Shown: positions 19,339 to 29,544 of the stretch, piece after piece | How positions within the stretch are numbered: position 1 is the first letter of the stretch | Layout of the letters: every line of letters starts with the position of its first letter | Translations under genes and position numbers: made by a program | The notes under the pieces: generated by a model | Databases searched by the model: none | Seen by the model: the letters and a program-made list of their open reading frames with translations, nothing else | Told to the model about the DNA's origin: nothing | Origin: Sva-07 sp963715825 | Lineage (GTDB): Bacteria > Actinomycetota > Acidimicrobiia > Acidimicrobiales > Ilumatobacteraceae | Assembly: GCA_963715825.1 (NCBI GenBank) | Contig: CAVQSI010000027.1 | Coordinates: 1-64,000, forward strand | Length of the DNA stretch: 64,000 nt | Reading direction: 5' to 3'

Positions 19339-22300
19339 GGCCAGGGAACGCCAGCGGACCGATCAACCGACTCGCAGTCATCGAGAGCGGCGAGGCGGCG
19401 GTGCGCGTCCTGCAGGCGTCGCGCCCAAGGGCACCGACGCGCGGCGCCATCACCACCGTGCTCGTGCACGACGCGCGACGCGCGCCGTGGTACGGCCGCG
19501 AGGCGGACGAGGTCGCCGTCGCCGACATCGCCGGACGATCGACGAGTCGTCACGCCCCTGATGGAGGCCGGGATCGACCTGGTGTGGCTCGGTGCCTGGC
19601 GCGCACGCTCCGCGCGCGCCGAGCTGGTCGCGGCCTGCCGAGCGGCCGGCATGGCGTCGTCGGTCCCGATGCGCGCGACCATCCGCCGGCTCACCGAGGC
19701 GCTGCTCGCACGACCGCGGCGCCGCCGTGTCGGCCGGCGAGCCGAGCCGGGCGGCCGGCGCTCGGCTCGAGGTCGACGTGCTCGCCGACGCTCACGGCAC
19801 GGTCTGGGTGCTGGCGGCTGCGCGACGTCGACCTCCGCGACGCGGCCGGCCGCTGCTGGCCGAGGCGCCGAGCCGTTCGATCGCCGGCGATCTGGCGCGG
19901 CGCATGCGTGGTGCGGCGCGCGACGGTGGCCGGCCCGTCGGCTACGGCGGTGCGGGCGTCCTGCGCGTCTGCGCCACGACGGCCGGCGAGTTCGCGCTCA
20001 GTCGGCTCGACCCGGTCGCGCGCCCCGAGCACGCCGACCACGAGGAACGTACGGCGCTCAGCTTCGTCGGCTGGCGGCTGCGCATCGCCGCGCGGCGAGC
20101 GGCTGCGACGCGAGGACCCGCGGGGGACGGGATTGGCGGTGGAGGTGCGGCTGCTCGCGCAGGACCCCGACGACGGCGTACGCTGGCCGCGCCGGCCGCG
20201 TCGAGGTGCTGTCCTCCCGGTCGGAACCGGCGGTCCGCATCGACGCCAGCCGGCGCGTGGCGACGTCGTCGACGCCTCGTCGACCCGCGTGCTCGCGGCA
20301 TGACCGCCTGGGGCACCGATCGCGGCCGGCGCTCCGACGCGGCTGCGCGGGCGCTCGAGCGCACCTCCGTCGTGCTCCGGTGCGGCACGACGAACCGCAC
20401 TCGTCGCTGCTCGCGCTGCTGCGTCCCGAGCGACTCCTCCGGCGCGCGGCGACTCGCGGCTCGAGCGCGCGCGTGCGCCGGCGCGTCGTGCCCGCCGGCG
20501 AGCCCGATCGCGTCTGCTCGCCGCCGCGTCGAGGCCTACGAGGCCGACCGCGCGCGCGTCCAGGCGGCGTTCTTCGCCACGGCGGCGCGCGGTCGCCCCG
20601 AGAACCCCGTGGACGTCGGCGACCCAGATCGAGCTCGAGTACTGCGGCGCGACCACCGGCTCGCGTCGACCGCGTCGGTCCCGACACCTACACGATCCGC
20701 CACGGCAGCCGACGTCGCGGACGTCCCGTCGACGCGATCGGCCCGTTCGAGCGCCGGATCACCTGCGGCGGCGGCGTCACCGGCTCGTCGTGGCCCCGAC
20801 AGTCGACCTTCCGGATCGAGCTCGCGCGGCGAGCCACCGGTCGTCCGCGGCGACGGCGCGTCGTCCGGGCCGCTGGCCGGCGCCTGGTCGCCGCGCCTCG
20901 TGGCCGGGCGCACGTCGCCGCGGCGACCCGATCGCCGTCCTCGAGTCGATGAAGATGGAGACGCCGGTGACGGCGCCGTTCGCCGGCGGGTGGTCGCCGT
21001 CGACGTCGTGGCCAACGCCCAGGTCGAGCGCGGCGCGCCGCTGGTGCGGGTCCGGCCGCAACCGACGGCCGACCCTGCGGGTGTCCGACGCGCCGCCGAC
21101 GTCGACCTGTCGGGCCTCGAGGCCGTCGACCCCACGCGGCAAGCCGTGCGAGCGCGTGTACGGGCCGCTCGGCGACTACCTGCTCGGCTACGACCGCGTC
21201 GCGGGCGGCGCTGCGCGGCTGCTCACCGAACAGCGCCGCCTCGCGGAGGTCGCCCCTCCCGCGGACCGGCGCTGCTCGCCTGCGAGGACGGGTTGCTCGA
21301 CGTGTACGCCGATCTCGGCGCGCTGTACCGCCCGCGGACCGAGGCGGAGCCGACGACTGATCGCGGTCAGGAGAACACCCAGGAGTACCTGCCGGCCTTC
21401 GTGCAGTGGCTCGACGCCGACCGTGCCGGTCTGCCCGACGATACCGCCAGCGCCTGGACGGGCGCTGGCCCGCTACGGCGTGCGCAGCCTGGAGCGCACG
21501 CCGGAGCTCGAGGCGGCGGTGATGTGGCTGTTCCGATCGTTCGCCCGGCTCGCGGAGCTGCACGGGGTCGTGATCGCGATCCTGCAGCGCCGCCTCGAGC
21601 ACCGAGCGCGCTGCGTGGTCGGGCCGGCCGAGGCGCGTCCGGCTCGACCGGCTGGCCGCGCCACCCAGGGCCGCCAGCAGGCGGTCGCCGACCTGGCCCG
21701 CGACATGCTGTTCCACTTCTTCGACGAGCCGTCGATGGAGGCCGCGGCGAGCGAGGCGTCGCCGAGATGGGCGCCCACCTCGAGGACCTCATCGCCGAGC
21801 CGGACCGCACCGACCGCGCCGAGCGCCTCGACCGGCTGGTCTGGTGTCCGCAGCCACTGCGCACGTTGATGCGTGCTGGACATGTGGCGCGACGCAGCGA
21901 CGTCTCACGGCACGTGCGCTGCTCGCTCGACGTGTACCTCCGCCGCTTCTACCGCATCCGTGAGCTCGACACGGCCGCTCCACGACGCGGCCGGCCACCA
22001 CTTCGCCACCGCGAGGGCGTCGGCACCGGGCCGCCGCGTGACGCCGTACGTGCCGGTGCTGAGCTGGCGACCTGGCGGATGCGCTCGCGTCGGCGGCCAT
22101 CGCGACGCGGTGCCGCACGGCGAGCCCCACCGTGGTCGACCTGCTCGCCTGGCGTGAAGGCGAGACACCCCCGATCGCCGACATGGCCGATGAGGTGTCA
22201 CGCTGCTCCGGGCTGCGAACTTCGGCCGCGCTCGGCCGGCTCGACGTCACGGTGGTCAGCAGCGAGGGGGCGGCCAGGAGCGGGCACGCGCACGCAGCAC

Positions 22301-24660
22301 TCGGTGCGCGGCCGACGACGGGCCAGTGGGTCGAGGAGCAGGTGTACCGCAACGTCCATCCGATGCTCGCGCGAGCGGCTGGAGATGTGGCGGCTCGCGA
22401 ACTTCGACCTCGAGCGGCGCCCCTCGCCCGAGGACGTCTACCTGTACGCCGGGGTTGCCAAGGACAACCCCTCCGACCGACGCCTGTTCGCGCTCGCCGA
22501 GGTCCGCGACCTCGCTCGGCGCCGTCGACCCGGTCACCGGCGAGAGCACTACCCGCGGCTCGAGCGCACGGGGCTGCTCGCGCTGGCCGCGATGCGCGCC
22601 GAGCTGGCGCGGTACTCGCCGCGGGAGCGGCCGCTCGCCAACCGTCTGGTGCTCGACGTCACGCGCACCGTGCACGATGCCGCGCCAGCACGTCAGCGCC
22701 GTGGCGAACCGGATCCGCTCGCTCGCCGCGGGTCGGGCTGAGAAGGCGGTGCTGAAGGTCGCGCATCCCCGACGACGACCGCGCCCGACGGGCTGCGTCC
22801 CGCCGTGCTCCACCTCGAGGGCGTCGGCCAGCGGTGCTCGTCCGCGAGGACGTCGCCGGCAACGAGCCGGTGCAGCCACTCAGCCCGTACCGCCAGAAGG
22901 TGCACACGGCAGCTCGCGTTCGGTGTGCCCTACCCCTACGAGATCGTGCGCCTGCTGACCCGTGCGCGGCGACCGCGACGGGCTGCCGCCGGACGCGCTT
23001 CGTCGAGCTCGACCTCGACGACGCGACGGGCGATGACCGGCTGGTGCGTGGTCGCGAGCCCGGCGCGCAACAGCGCGCACATCGTGGTCGGCCTGATCAC
23101 GCAACTACACCGACGTCGTGCCCGAGGGCATCACGCGGGTGGCGCTGCTGTCGGACCCGACCCAGGGGCTGGGCAACCTCGCCGAGCCCGAGTGCCGCCG
23201 CATCAACGCGGCGCTGGCGTACGCGCTCGAGCATCGCCTGCCGGTCGAGTGGTTCGCCGTGTCGAGCGGGGCGCTGATCTCGATGGACTCGGGCACCGAG
23301 AACATGGACTGGATCGCGCTCACGCTGCGTCGGCTGATCGAGTTCACCCAGGCGGGCGGCGAGGTCAACATCGTCGTCACCGGGATCAACGTCGGCGGCC
23401 AGCCGTACTGGAACGCCGAAGCCACGATGCTGATGCACACCAAGGGCATCCTCGTGATGAGCCCGGCGTCGACGATGGTGCTGACCGGGAAGCAGGCGCT
23501 GGACTTCTCCGGCGCGGTGAGCGCCGAGGACAACCACGGCATCGGCGGGTACGAACGGGTGATGGGCCCGAACGGACAGGCCCAGTACTTCGGCGCCGTC
23601 GTTCACCGAGGCGTGCGATCTGCTGCGTCGCTACTACGAGGTCACCTACGTCGTGCCGGGCGAGCGGTTCCCGCGCCGCCGACCGACCATCGGACCCGGT
23701 CGACCGCGACGTGTGCGCGAGTCCTCACGCCCGCTCGCCGAGTCCGTGTTCACGACGGTCGGCGACGTGTTCTCGGCCGAGCTGAACGGTGACCGCAAGC
23801 AGCCGTTCGACATGCGCTCGGTGATGGCGGCGGTCGCCGATGCCGACCATCGACCGCTCGAGCGGTGGCATGATCTCGACGACGGCGACACGGTGATCGT
23901 GTGGGACACCTCCGTCGGCGGCATCTCGGTGTGCATGCTCGGGATCGAGTCGCACAAGGTGCGCCGCCGGGGCTACGTGCCGGCCGACGGCCCGCCGTCG
24001 TGGACGTCGGGAACGCTGTTTCCCGCAGTCGTCGCGCAAGACGGCGCGGGCGATCAACGCGGCGAGCGGCAAGCGGCCGCTGGTGGTGCTCGCCAACCTG
24101 TCGGGGTTCGACGGCTCGCCGGAGTCGATGCGCCGCCGCCAGCTGGAGTACGGCGCGGAGATCGGCCGGGCGATCACGAACTTCGACGGACCGATCGTGT
24201 TCGTCGTGGTCTCGCGCTACCACGGCGGCGCGTTCGTCGTGTTCTCCAAGGCGCTGAACGACGCGATGGAGATCGCTGCGGTCGAGGGCTCGTTCGCATC
24301 GGTGATCGGTGGGGCTCCGGCGGCGGCCACGGTGTTCGCACGCGAGGTCAAGCAGCGCACCGAGAACGACCCGCGCGTCGTGCAGGCGGCCACGGCAGAA
24401 GCGACCGAGGCCACCGGCCCGGAGGCCGCCCGCACTGCGCGCCCGCGCTGGCGGCGGTGAGCGACGCAGGTGCGTTCGGAGAAGCTGCGGCGAGGTCGCC
24501 GACGAGTTCGACTCGGTGCACACGATCGAACGTGCGCTGCGCGGTCGGCTCGGTCGACCTGATCATCCCGGCCGCCGAGCTCCGGCCGTACGTCGTCGAT
24601 GCGCTGGAGCGCGGGATGGCCGCCCAGCGGCTGGCGGCACGATCGTCGTCGGGCCACCCG
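19335..24660 (+). CDS. Fused biotin-dependent acyl-CoA carboxylase (biotin carboxylase-like + BCCP + carboxyltransferase), many frameshifts
   Basis: A single-chain acetyl/propionyl-CoA carboxylase of about 1,775 residues. The N-terminal biotin-carboxylase-like part begins RLAVIESGEAAVRVL. The biotinyl domain has LESMKMETPVTAPFAG with the biotin lysine at 20952-20954. A long middle region follows (ENTQEYLPAFVQWLDADRAG, RPSPEDVYLYAGVAKDNPSD). The carboxyltransferase at 23100-24450 is very well conserved (GLGNLAEPECRRINAALAYA, MDSGTENMDWIALTLRRLIE, NVGGQPYWNAEATMLMHTKG, LANLSGFDGSPESMRRRQLE, SFASVIGGAPAAA). It matches a family of fused carboxylases in actinobacteria. I choose the GTG preceded by GGAG; its GTGA overlap couples it to the megasynthase. 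Dozens of frame switches occur between 19500 and 23100. The natural stop is not visible, so the end is approximate. Likely role: malonyl-CoA supply. Confidence 0.82.
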
Positions 24661-24666
24661 ACGGCG

Positions 24667-25395
24667 TCACGCCAGCGGTCGGCCGAGGAAGCTGTGCAGC
24701 GGCTCGGCGGTGCCGAGGTCGGCGCTGCCGGGGAACGCCGCGGGCGGATCGAGTGGGCGGCGTGTCGCGATCGTCAGCAGGAACGATCCGTCGCGACGCC
24801 ACCACCCGGGAACTCACCGTCGGTGGTGACCATCATCGGCCCCATCCGTCGGGGCGGGTTCCGGCGTGGGCGACGTCGACCGAGCGCGTGTCGGCGCGCA
24901 ACCCGATCTGGAGCACCTTGAGCGCGGCCTCCTTCGCCGACCACAGCAGGTTGGCGGCCGCGCGGGCGTCGTCGCCGCCCCGTCCCCGGACGTAGTCCTG
25001 CTCGGGCGCGGTGAGGAAGTCGCGGACGAAGCCGTCGCTGCGTGGCTCGACGAGCTCGAGGTCGACCCCCACCGCGTCGAGCCCGGCGCCGACGAGGCAG
25101 GCCGCCCAGCCGGCCCGGTCGGTCACCGACACGTCGACGCCGATCGGTCCACCGTCGACGAGCACGAACGGGGCCCCGCACGCGTGGTTCAGCACCTCGA
25201 TCCGGGCGATCGATCGAACGATCGGTCGAGGTCGAGCACGGTGGCGACCGCGTGCTTGGTGGTCCAGCGTCGTGTGAGGTATTCGGTGCGCCGCTTGGTG
25301 AACCGGATCGAGTCGAGGTGCTCGCGCTCGTGCGACGTCAGCCAGCCCGTCGCGGCGGGCACCTCGTGCTCACCGTGCGCCAGCCACCACATCAC
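24667..25395 (-). CDS. Sfp-type 4'-phosphopantetheinyl transferase, frameshifted
   Basis: About 242 residues after joining frames. It begins MMWWLAHGEHEVPAATGWLT with FTKRRTEYLTRRW (the Sfp N-terminal signature). The magnesium/CoA motif is VGVDLELVEP, and WSAKEAALKVLQIG is the second Sfp signature. The C terminus reads FLLTIATRRPLDPPAAF and ends PLHSFLGRPLA. Frame breaks lie near 25205, 24850 and 24790. This enzyme transfers phosphopantetheine from CoA to carrier proteins. Convergent with the megasynthase-carboxylase unit and almost touching it, it is the natural activator of the four carrier domains, although those lack the usual serine. Confidence 0.85.
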
Positions 25396-25493
25396 GTCAG
25401 TCTGGCGTGCCCGACTCGGCGATGGAGCACGACACGCTGCCGAGGGCCCGTCGTCGGGGCTGGTGCTGACATCGGCGGGCGCGTTCGCGATGA

Positions 25494-26302
25494 TCAGTGG
25501 AGCACTTCTCGTGAGTGCGAGTCCGGATCAGGGGTGTGCAGGGTGTCCGGTGGCGGCAGCGGCACCCCCGACGACGGCGCGGCGGGCGCCACACCCTTGT
25601 CGCTCTCGGCGGTGCCGTCGGTGCCGGAGCGCTCTCGGAGGCCGAGCACGCCGTAGACGATCAGGACGACGGCCCCGGTGGTCAGTACGACGCCCAACAG
25701 CGTCAGGACCACGGCGAGTGGCGCGATCAGACCGGACTTCGCACCGATCGTCATCGACACGGCGATGCCCGGTGTGCCGTCGGCGTTCATCACCACCGCC
25801 GCCCAGCGCCCGCTGGTCGCCGACCAGGTCAGCTCCTGTGTGCCCGAACCCGATGCGGTCGCGACCCAGAAGTCCTGCTCGGCCGGGTCGGGGATCGTGG
25901 CGACCCCGCGGCCCTGCTGGCGGTAGATCGGTGCGGTCCCGCGACGCGGACCACCCGGTCGTGGGCGACGTCGCCCAGATAGCGATCGAGGTCGCGCTGG
26001 GGTGCGATCCCGATGAAGATCGCCTGCTCGGGATCGAGCACGGTCGCGCGGAGTCGGACGTCGAGGTCGATCGCGTCGATCAACCAGTCCGGCGAACCGG
26101 GATCAGCAGCGAACTTCACGTCCTCGCCGGTGATCGCGGCCGTCGGTGTCTGGAGTTGGTCGATGGTGACGTCGAAATAGCCGTCGTCGTCGCGCTGGGT
26201 GGCATAGCCGAACGCCAGTGCCCCGCCGGCGGCCAGCAGGCCGAGCGCCGGCAGGATCAAGACACCACCGACGACGAGGGAAACGATTCGATTCGTCTTC
26301 AT
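25494..26302 (-). CDS. Membrane protein of unknown function, frameshifted
   Basis: About 269 residues. An N-terminal membrane segment (IVSLVVGGVLILPALGLLAAGGALAFGY) precedes a mainly beta extracytoplasmic region (YFDVTIDQLQTPTAA, GSGTQELTW, AVVMNADGTPGIAV). A second membrane segment (LIAPLAVVLTLLGVVLTTGAVVLIVYGVLG) is followed by a Pro-rich tail. The frame changes near 25940, between DRVVRVAG and the part reading APIYRQQGRGVATIPDP. No named domain is recognised. It stands alone between the PPTase and a DUF6544-like gene. Confidence 0.7.
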
Positions 26303-26425
26303 GGTCGACCTCCGTGCTCATTCGGCCCGCTTTTCCAGATCTATCGGTTACGCCGGTCGATCACCAGGGCACAAGGTCAGGGCACGCCGTTCATGTGGGA
26401 GCCGATGGTCAGCTGCGTCGCCGAT

Positions 26426-27247
26426 CTACCCGGTCGGGATGCGCGGTCGTCCCGGCGGCGAGAACGACGCTGCCGTGATGCGGTATCGGAAGAACACGCC
26501 GTCGGACTCCGCTGCGGTGCCGAACGCCCACCCGACCGTGCCGCTGCCTGCGATGCGGACGCCGTTCGGGGCGGTGAACGTGGAGTCGATCGATGCGCCG
26601 AACGGCTCGAGACGTGGTGGATCGACCGAATCGTTCCACCTGTCGAGCCCGAGGCGACGGATCTGGCCGTCGCCGTCCACGAACACGTCGACGTCGACAG
26701 CGGCTCCGGCTGCGCTCAGCGTGACGATCGCTCGATCGTCGTCGACCGGCGTCCACCGCGCTCCCATCTGCGGGGTCAAGGCGTGAGGCAGCCACGCAGC
26801 GGTCTCCGCAGCGAGACGGCCCTGTGCGCTGCGCCGGACGTGGAGTCCGTCGACGCGAACCACCGGGATCAGACCGTGGAGCCGGAACTCCATGCGCGCG
26901 TCGTCGGCCGTGAGCAGATCGGCGCCGACGAAGCGGATCAGCCGGCCACCGACCACGGGCGCCCACACGAGGCCCTCGCCGGCCGTGATGATCTGTTCGG
27001 CAGTGAATCCGAGCCATCGACCACCCAGCTTGATCTCGCCGTCCATGGCGAGCTCGACGGTGGACGACAGGGCCACGCCGCTCGAAATGGCCCGAACCAG
27101 CAGACGTCGCGCCGGCGACGGCAGTTCGGCCAGCGTCGCCGGATCGAACGTGGCCGGATCGGCCGGCGGTACCTGGGACAGCGCAATCCAGGCCCTCGCC
27201 GCGATGTCGGGCAACGGCCGTCGACGATCGGTTCGGGTCGTCCCCAC
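26426..27247 (-). CDS. DUF6544-like protein
   Basis: A soluble protein of 273 residues. I place the start at the GTG behind GGAGGAGGT rather than further upstream. Features such as LPSPARRLLVRAIS, VELAMDGEIKLGGRWLGFTA, GRLAAETAAWLPHAL and the C-terminal FRYRITAASFSPP match DUF6544 proteins as I know them. Function is unknown. It faces away from the secreted peptide gene downstream, with about 390 bases between. Confidence 0.7.
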   Translation of the reverse strand: MGTTRTDRRRPLPDIAARAWIALSQVPPADPATFDPATLAELPSPARRLLVRAISSGVALSSTVELAMDGEIKLGGRWLGFTAEQIITAGEGLVWAPVVGGRLIRFVGADLLTADDARMEFRLHGLIPVVRVDGLHVRRSAQGRLAAETAAWLPHALTPQMGARWTPVDDDRAIVTLSAAGAAVDVDVFVDGDGQIRRLGLDRWNDSVDPPRLEPFGASIDSTFTAPNGVRIAGSGTVGWAFGTAAESDGVFFRYRITAASFSPPGRPRIPTG

Positions 27248-27639
27248 GACGATGGACCTCCTCCCTGCGAATGACGTCGGCAGCCCACGATCACGCTCGG
27301 TGCCAGAGCGGCGTAGGGGCGAAGGGCCCACGCGGCCCGTCGACCGCACGAGGGACCGTCGTGATGACCTCTGTTCGCGCGTCCGCCGGGTCGCCAGCAT
27401 GGATCGCTCGGGCCATCGATGCGTCTAACGCCCGCCGCCTTCAGCGATCGAACCGTTGAAGCTCAAGGCCGAGAGAGTATCCCAGCCCTTCCGCCGGCTT
27501 CATCTCATCTTCATGGTGATCGCGGGACGCCCTTGATCCGGCTCCGGCCAAATGGATGGTGCAAGAACGAAGACCGGCGGAGACCCGGGAACAGGTTCCG
27601 GCAACGCCGTCGGCTCGAGACACTCGGAAAGGAGTGGTC
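27248..27639. other. Intergenic region between divergent genes
   Basis: Nearly 400 bases with no gene that I can support. It contains the GGAGGAGGT ribosome site of the minus-strand DUF6544-like gene at its left edge and AAAGGAG of the plus-strand secreted protein at its right edge. I see no strong hairpin or operator. Confidence 0.5.
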
Positions 27640-27993
27640 ATGCGAAAGATGATGTTGACACTCACAACGGTCGGACTGCTCGCCATCCCCGCAGGGATGG
27701 CCGCTGCCCAGTCCGACGCAACCGACCCGGCAGAGCCGGTTCCCACCTGTGTCGATCCCGAGCGTGCCCGGGATCGAGACCACCAGGACGACCAGGCAAC
27801 GCCAGGAGCGCAGGATCAGGTGCGCACCCAGCAGCGGACGCAGGAGCAACTCCACGACGCTGACTGTGGTGACTGCCAGGGCGACCAGGCTCAGCACCAG
27901 AACCAGCACCAGATCCAGCAGCAGGACCAGGCTCGCACGGCCAACGGCGCGATGCAGCGTCACGGCTCGCCTGGCCGCGCCGGAAACGGCTGA
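27640..27993 (+). CDS. Secreted Gln/Asp-rich small protein
   Basis: A 117-residue protein with a clear Sec signal peptide (MRKMMLTLTTVGLLAIPAG ending MAAAQSD) preceded by AAAGGAG. The mature part is low complexity and rich in Gln, Asp and His (QDQVRTQQRTQEQL, QAQHQNQHQIQQQDQ), with three cysteines. No domain is recognised. It precedes the DUF2202 lipoprotein and a two-component system on the same strand. Similar small Q/D-rich secreted proteins next to DUF2202 genes may bind metal, but that is a guess. Confidence 0.7.
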   Translation: MRKMMLTLTTVGLLAIPAGMAAAQSDATDPAEPVPTCVDPERARDRDHQDDQATPGAQDQVRTQQRTQEQLHDADCGDCQGDQAQHQNQHQIQQQDQARTANGAMQRHGSPGRAGNG

Positions 27994-28065
27994 CGACGAC
28001 GTGCCGGGACGACTCGTCCCGGCACGCCCCGTCGATGCCCTGGCAATCAACACGAAAGGAACGCG

Positions 28066-28764
28066 ATGGACAGCACATCCAGGTGTCGGACCGCGAGCCG
28101 GTCGTTGGCTCTCACGACGACGGCACTGCTCGTGTTCGGTGCGTCCTGCACCGGCGACCCCGTGACGGTCGAGACGGTGCCGGACACCGAGGCCGTTGCC
28201 CCCGACTCCATCGCGGTCGCACCGGTGCCGGACGATGCCGCATTGACCGCCGAGGAGATCGCGGGATTGACGTGGATGCGCGAGGAAGAACAGCTCGCCC
28301 ACGACGTCTACGTTGCGCTGGGCGACCTCTGGGGCTTGCGGGTCTTCGACAACATCAGCAGGGCCGAGACGGCGCACATCGGTGCGGTCTCGGAGCTGCT
28401 GGACCGCTACGGCCTCGACGACCCGGCCGAGGGAAACGACCCCGGCACGTTCACCGAACCTGCGCTGCAACATCTCTACGACCAACTCGTCGCAGACGGC
28501 AGTCGCTCGCTGGAGGACACGCTTGCGGTCGGAGCGTTGGTCGAAGAGCTCGACATCGTCGACCTGTCTGCTCGCTCCGCCACCACGGAGACCGCCGCGA
28601 TCTCCGCGGTCTACGCCGACCTCGAGCGGGGCTCACGAAACCACCTGCGAGCCTTCGTCTCGCAGCTCCACTCCCGCGGGGTCACCTACGAGCCCACGCA
28701 GCTCGACGTCGCCGCCTTCGATGCGATCGTGTCGAGTGACACCGAGCGGGGCCCGGGCGACTGA
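28066..28764 (+). CDS. DUF2202 (ferritin-like) lipoprotein
   Basis: A 232-residue protein with a lipoprotein signal (LALTTTALLVFGASC, lipobox cysteine) and a DUF2202 domain. Features of the domain include LTWMREEEQLAHDVYVALGD, FDNISRAETAHIGAVSELLD and SRNHLRAFVSQL. The repeated ExxH-type pairs (EEEQLAHD, AETAHI) resemble a di-iron ferritin-like four-helix bundle, anchored outside the membrane. It starts at ATG behind GAAAGGAA. The two-component system follows within about 60 bases and may control it. The function of DUF2202 is not established. Confidence 0.85.
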   Translation: MDSTSRCRTASRSLALTTTALLVFGASCTGDPVTVETVPDTEAVAPDSIAVAPVPDDAALTAEEIAGLTWMREEEQLAHDVYVALGDLWGLRVFDNISRAETAHIGAVSELLDRYGLDDPAEGNDPGTFTEPALQHLYDQLVADGSRSLEDTLAVGALVEELDIVDLSARSATTETAAISAVYADLERGSRNHLRAFVSQLHSRGVTYEPTQLDVAAFDAIVSSDTERGPGD

Positions 28765-28819
28765 CGACGGTCGACCGGACCTGCCGGCTACCAACGTCCT
28801 CGGCGACGGGCCTTCTACG

Positions 28820-29544
28820 ATGATCAACGTGCCGCACCAACAGATCCTGGTGGTGGACGACGAGGAGGCGATCCGCGAGCTGGTCGGCTCGTATCTGCGC
28901 AACGAGGGTTTCGACGTTCGCGAGGCCGTCGATGGCGACGATGCCCTCGCACAGATCGCGCGGAGCGTGCCCGACCTGATCGTGCTCGACCTGAGGCTCC
29001 CGGGCATCAGCGGGCTCGATGTCCTGCGCGAGATCCGCCGGACCTCGGAGGTCTATGTGATCGTCCTCACCGCCCGCGCTGACGAGACCGACAAGCTGAT
29101 CGGGCTCGAACTGGGCGCGGACGACTACATCACCAAGCCGTTCAGCCCGCGCGAAGTCGTCGCCCGAGTCCGCGCGGTGCTCCGGCGTGGTCGCGCTGAC
29201 GCCAGGGGGTCCGGCAACCAGGGTCAGTCCGATGCCGAGGTGATCCGACTCGACGGCCTCACCATCGACGTCGGGCGTCATGAGGTACGCGTCGACGACG
29301 AACCGGTGGAACTCACGACGCTCGAGTTCCAGCTGCTCGCCACGCTCGCAGAGGCACCCGGTCGGGTGTTCACCCGCGGTCAGCTCATCGAACGTGTCTG
29401 GGGTTGGGACTTCTATGGCGACGAGCGTCTCGTCGACGTTCACATCGGCAACCTTCGCCGAGCGCTCGGTGATGCCGCTGATGCCCCCGGTTCATCGGCA
29501 CCGTACGTGGGGTGGGGTACAAATGCGTCGAGAGCGCGCCGTGA
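28820..29544 (+). CDS. OmpR-family response regulator, one-base frameshift
   Basis: About 241 residues. The receiver domain has the acidic pair in VDDEEAIRE, the phospho-acceptor Asp in LIVLDLRLPGISG, and the conserved Lys in YITKPFSPRE. The winged-helix DNA-binding domain runs VELTTLEFQLLATLAEAPGR to VDVHIGNLRRALGD. The expected end RFIGTVRGVGYKCVESAP is in the next frame: a run of C bases near 29487 is one short. The gene ends at the TGA overlapping the kinase GTG. Start ATG gives MINVPHQQIL; a GTG three codons later is an alternative. Probable partner of the kinase at 29541. Confidence 0.88.

Noticed and set aside
19317..19400. Megasynthase and carboxylase as one fused polypeptide
   Set aside because: The frame is in fact open through the junction (LRAMSSERPVRPGNASGPINRL), but a GGAG-spaced GTG with an overlapping TGA fits the 4-nt overlaps used throughout the window, and the local indel rate makes the open frame uninformative. 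Fusion cannot be fully excluded.
10612..24660. Interpretation of the megasynthase region as many small separate genes
   Set aside because: Consecutive fragments in different frames join into known domain order without gaps in homology; independent small genes would not do so.
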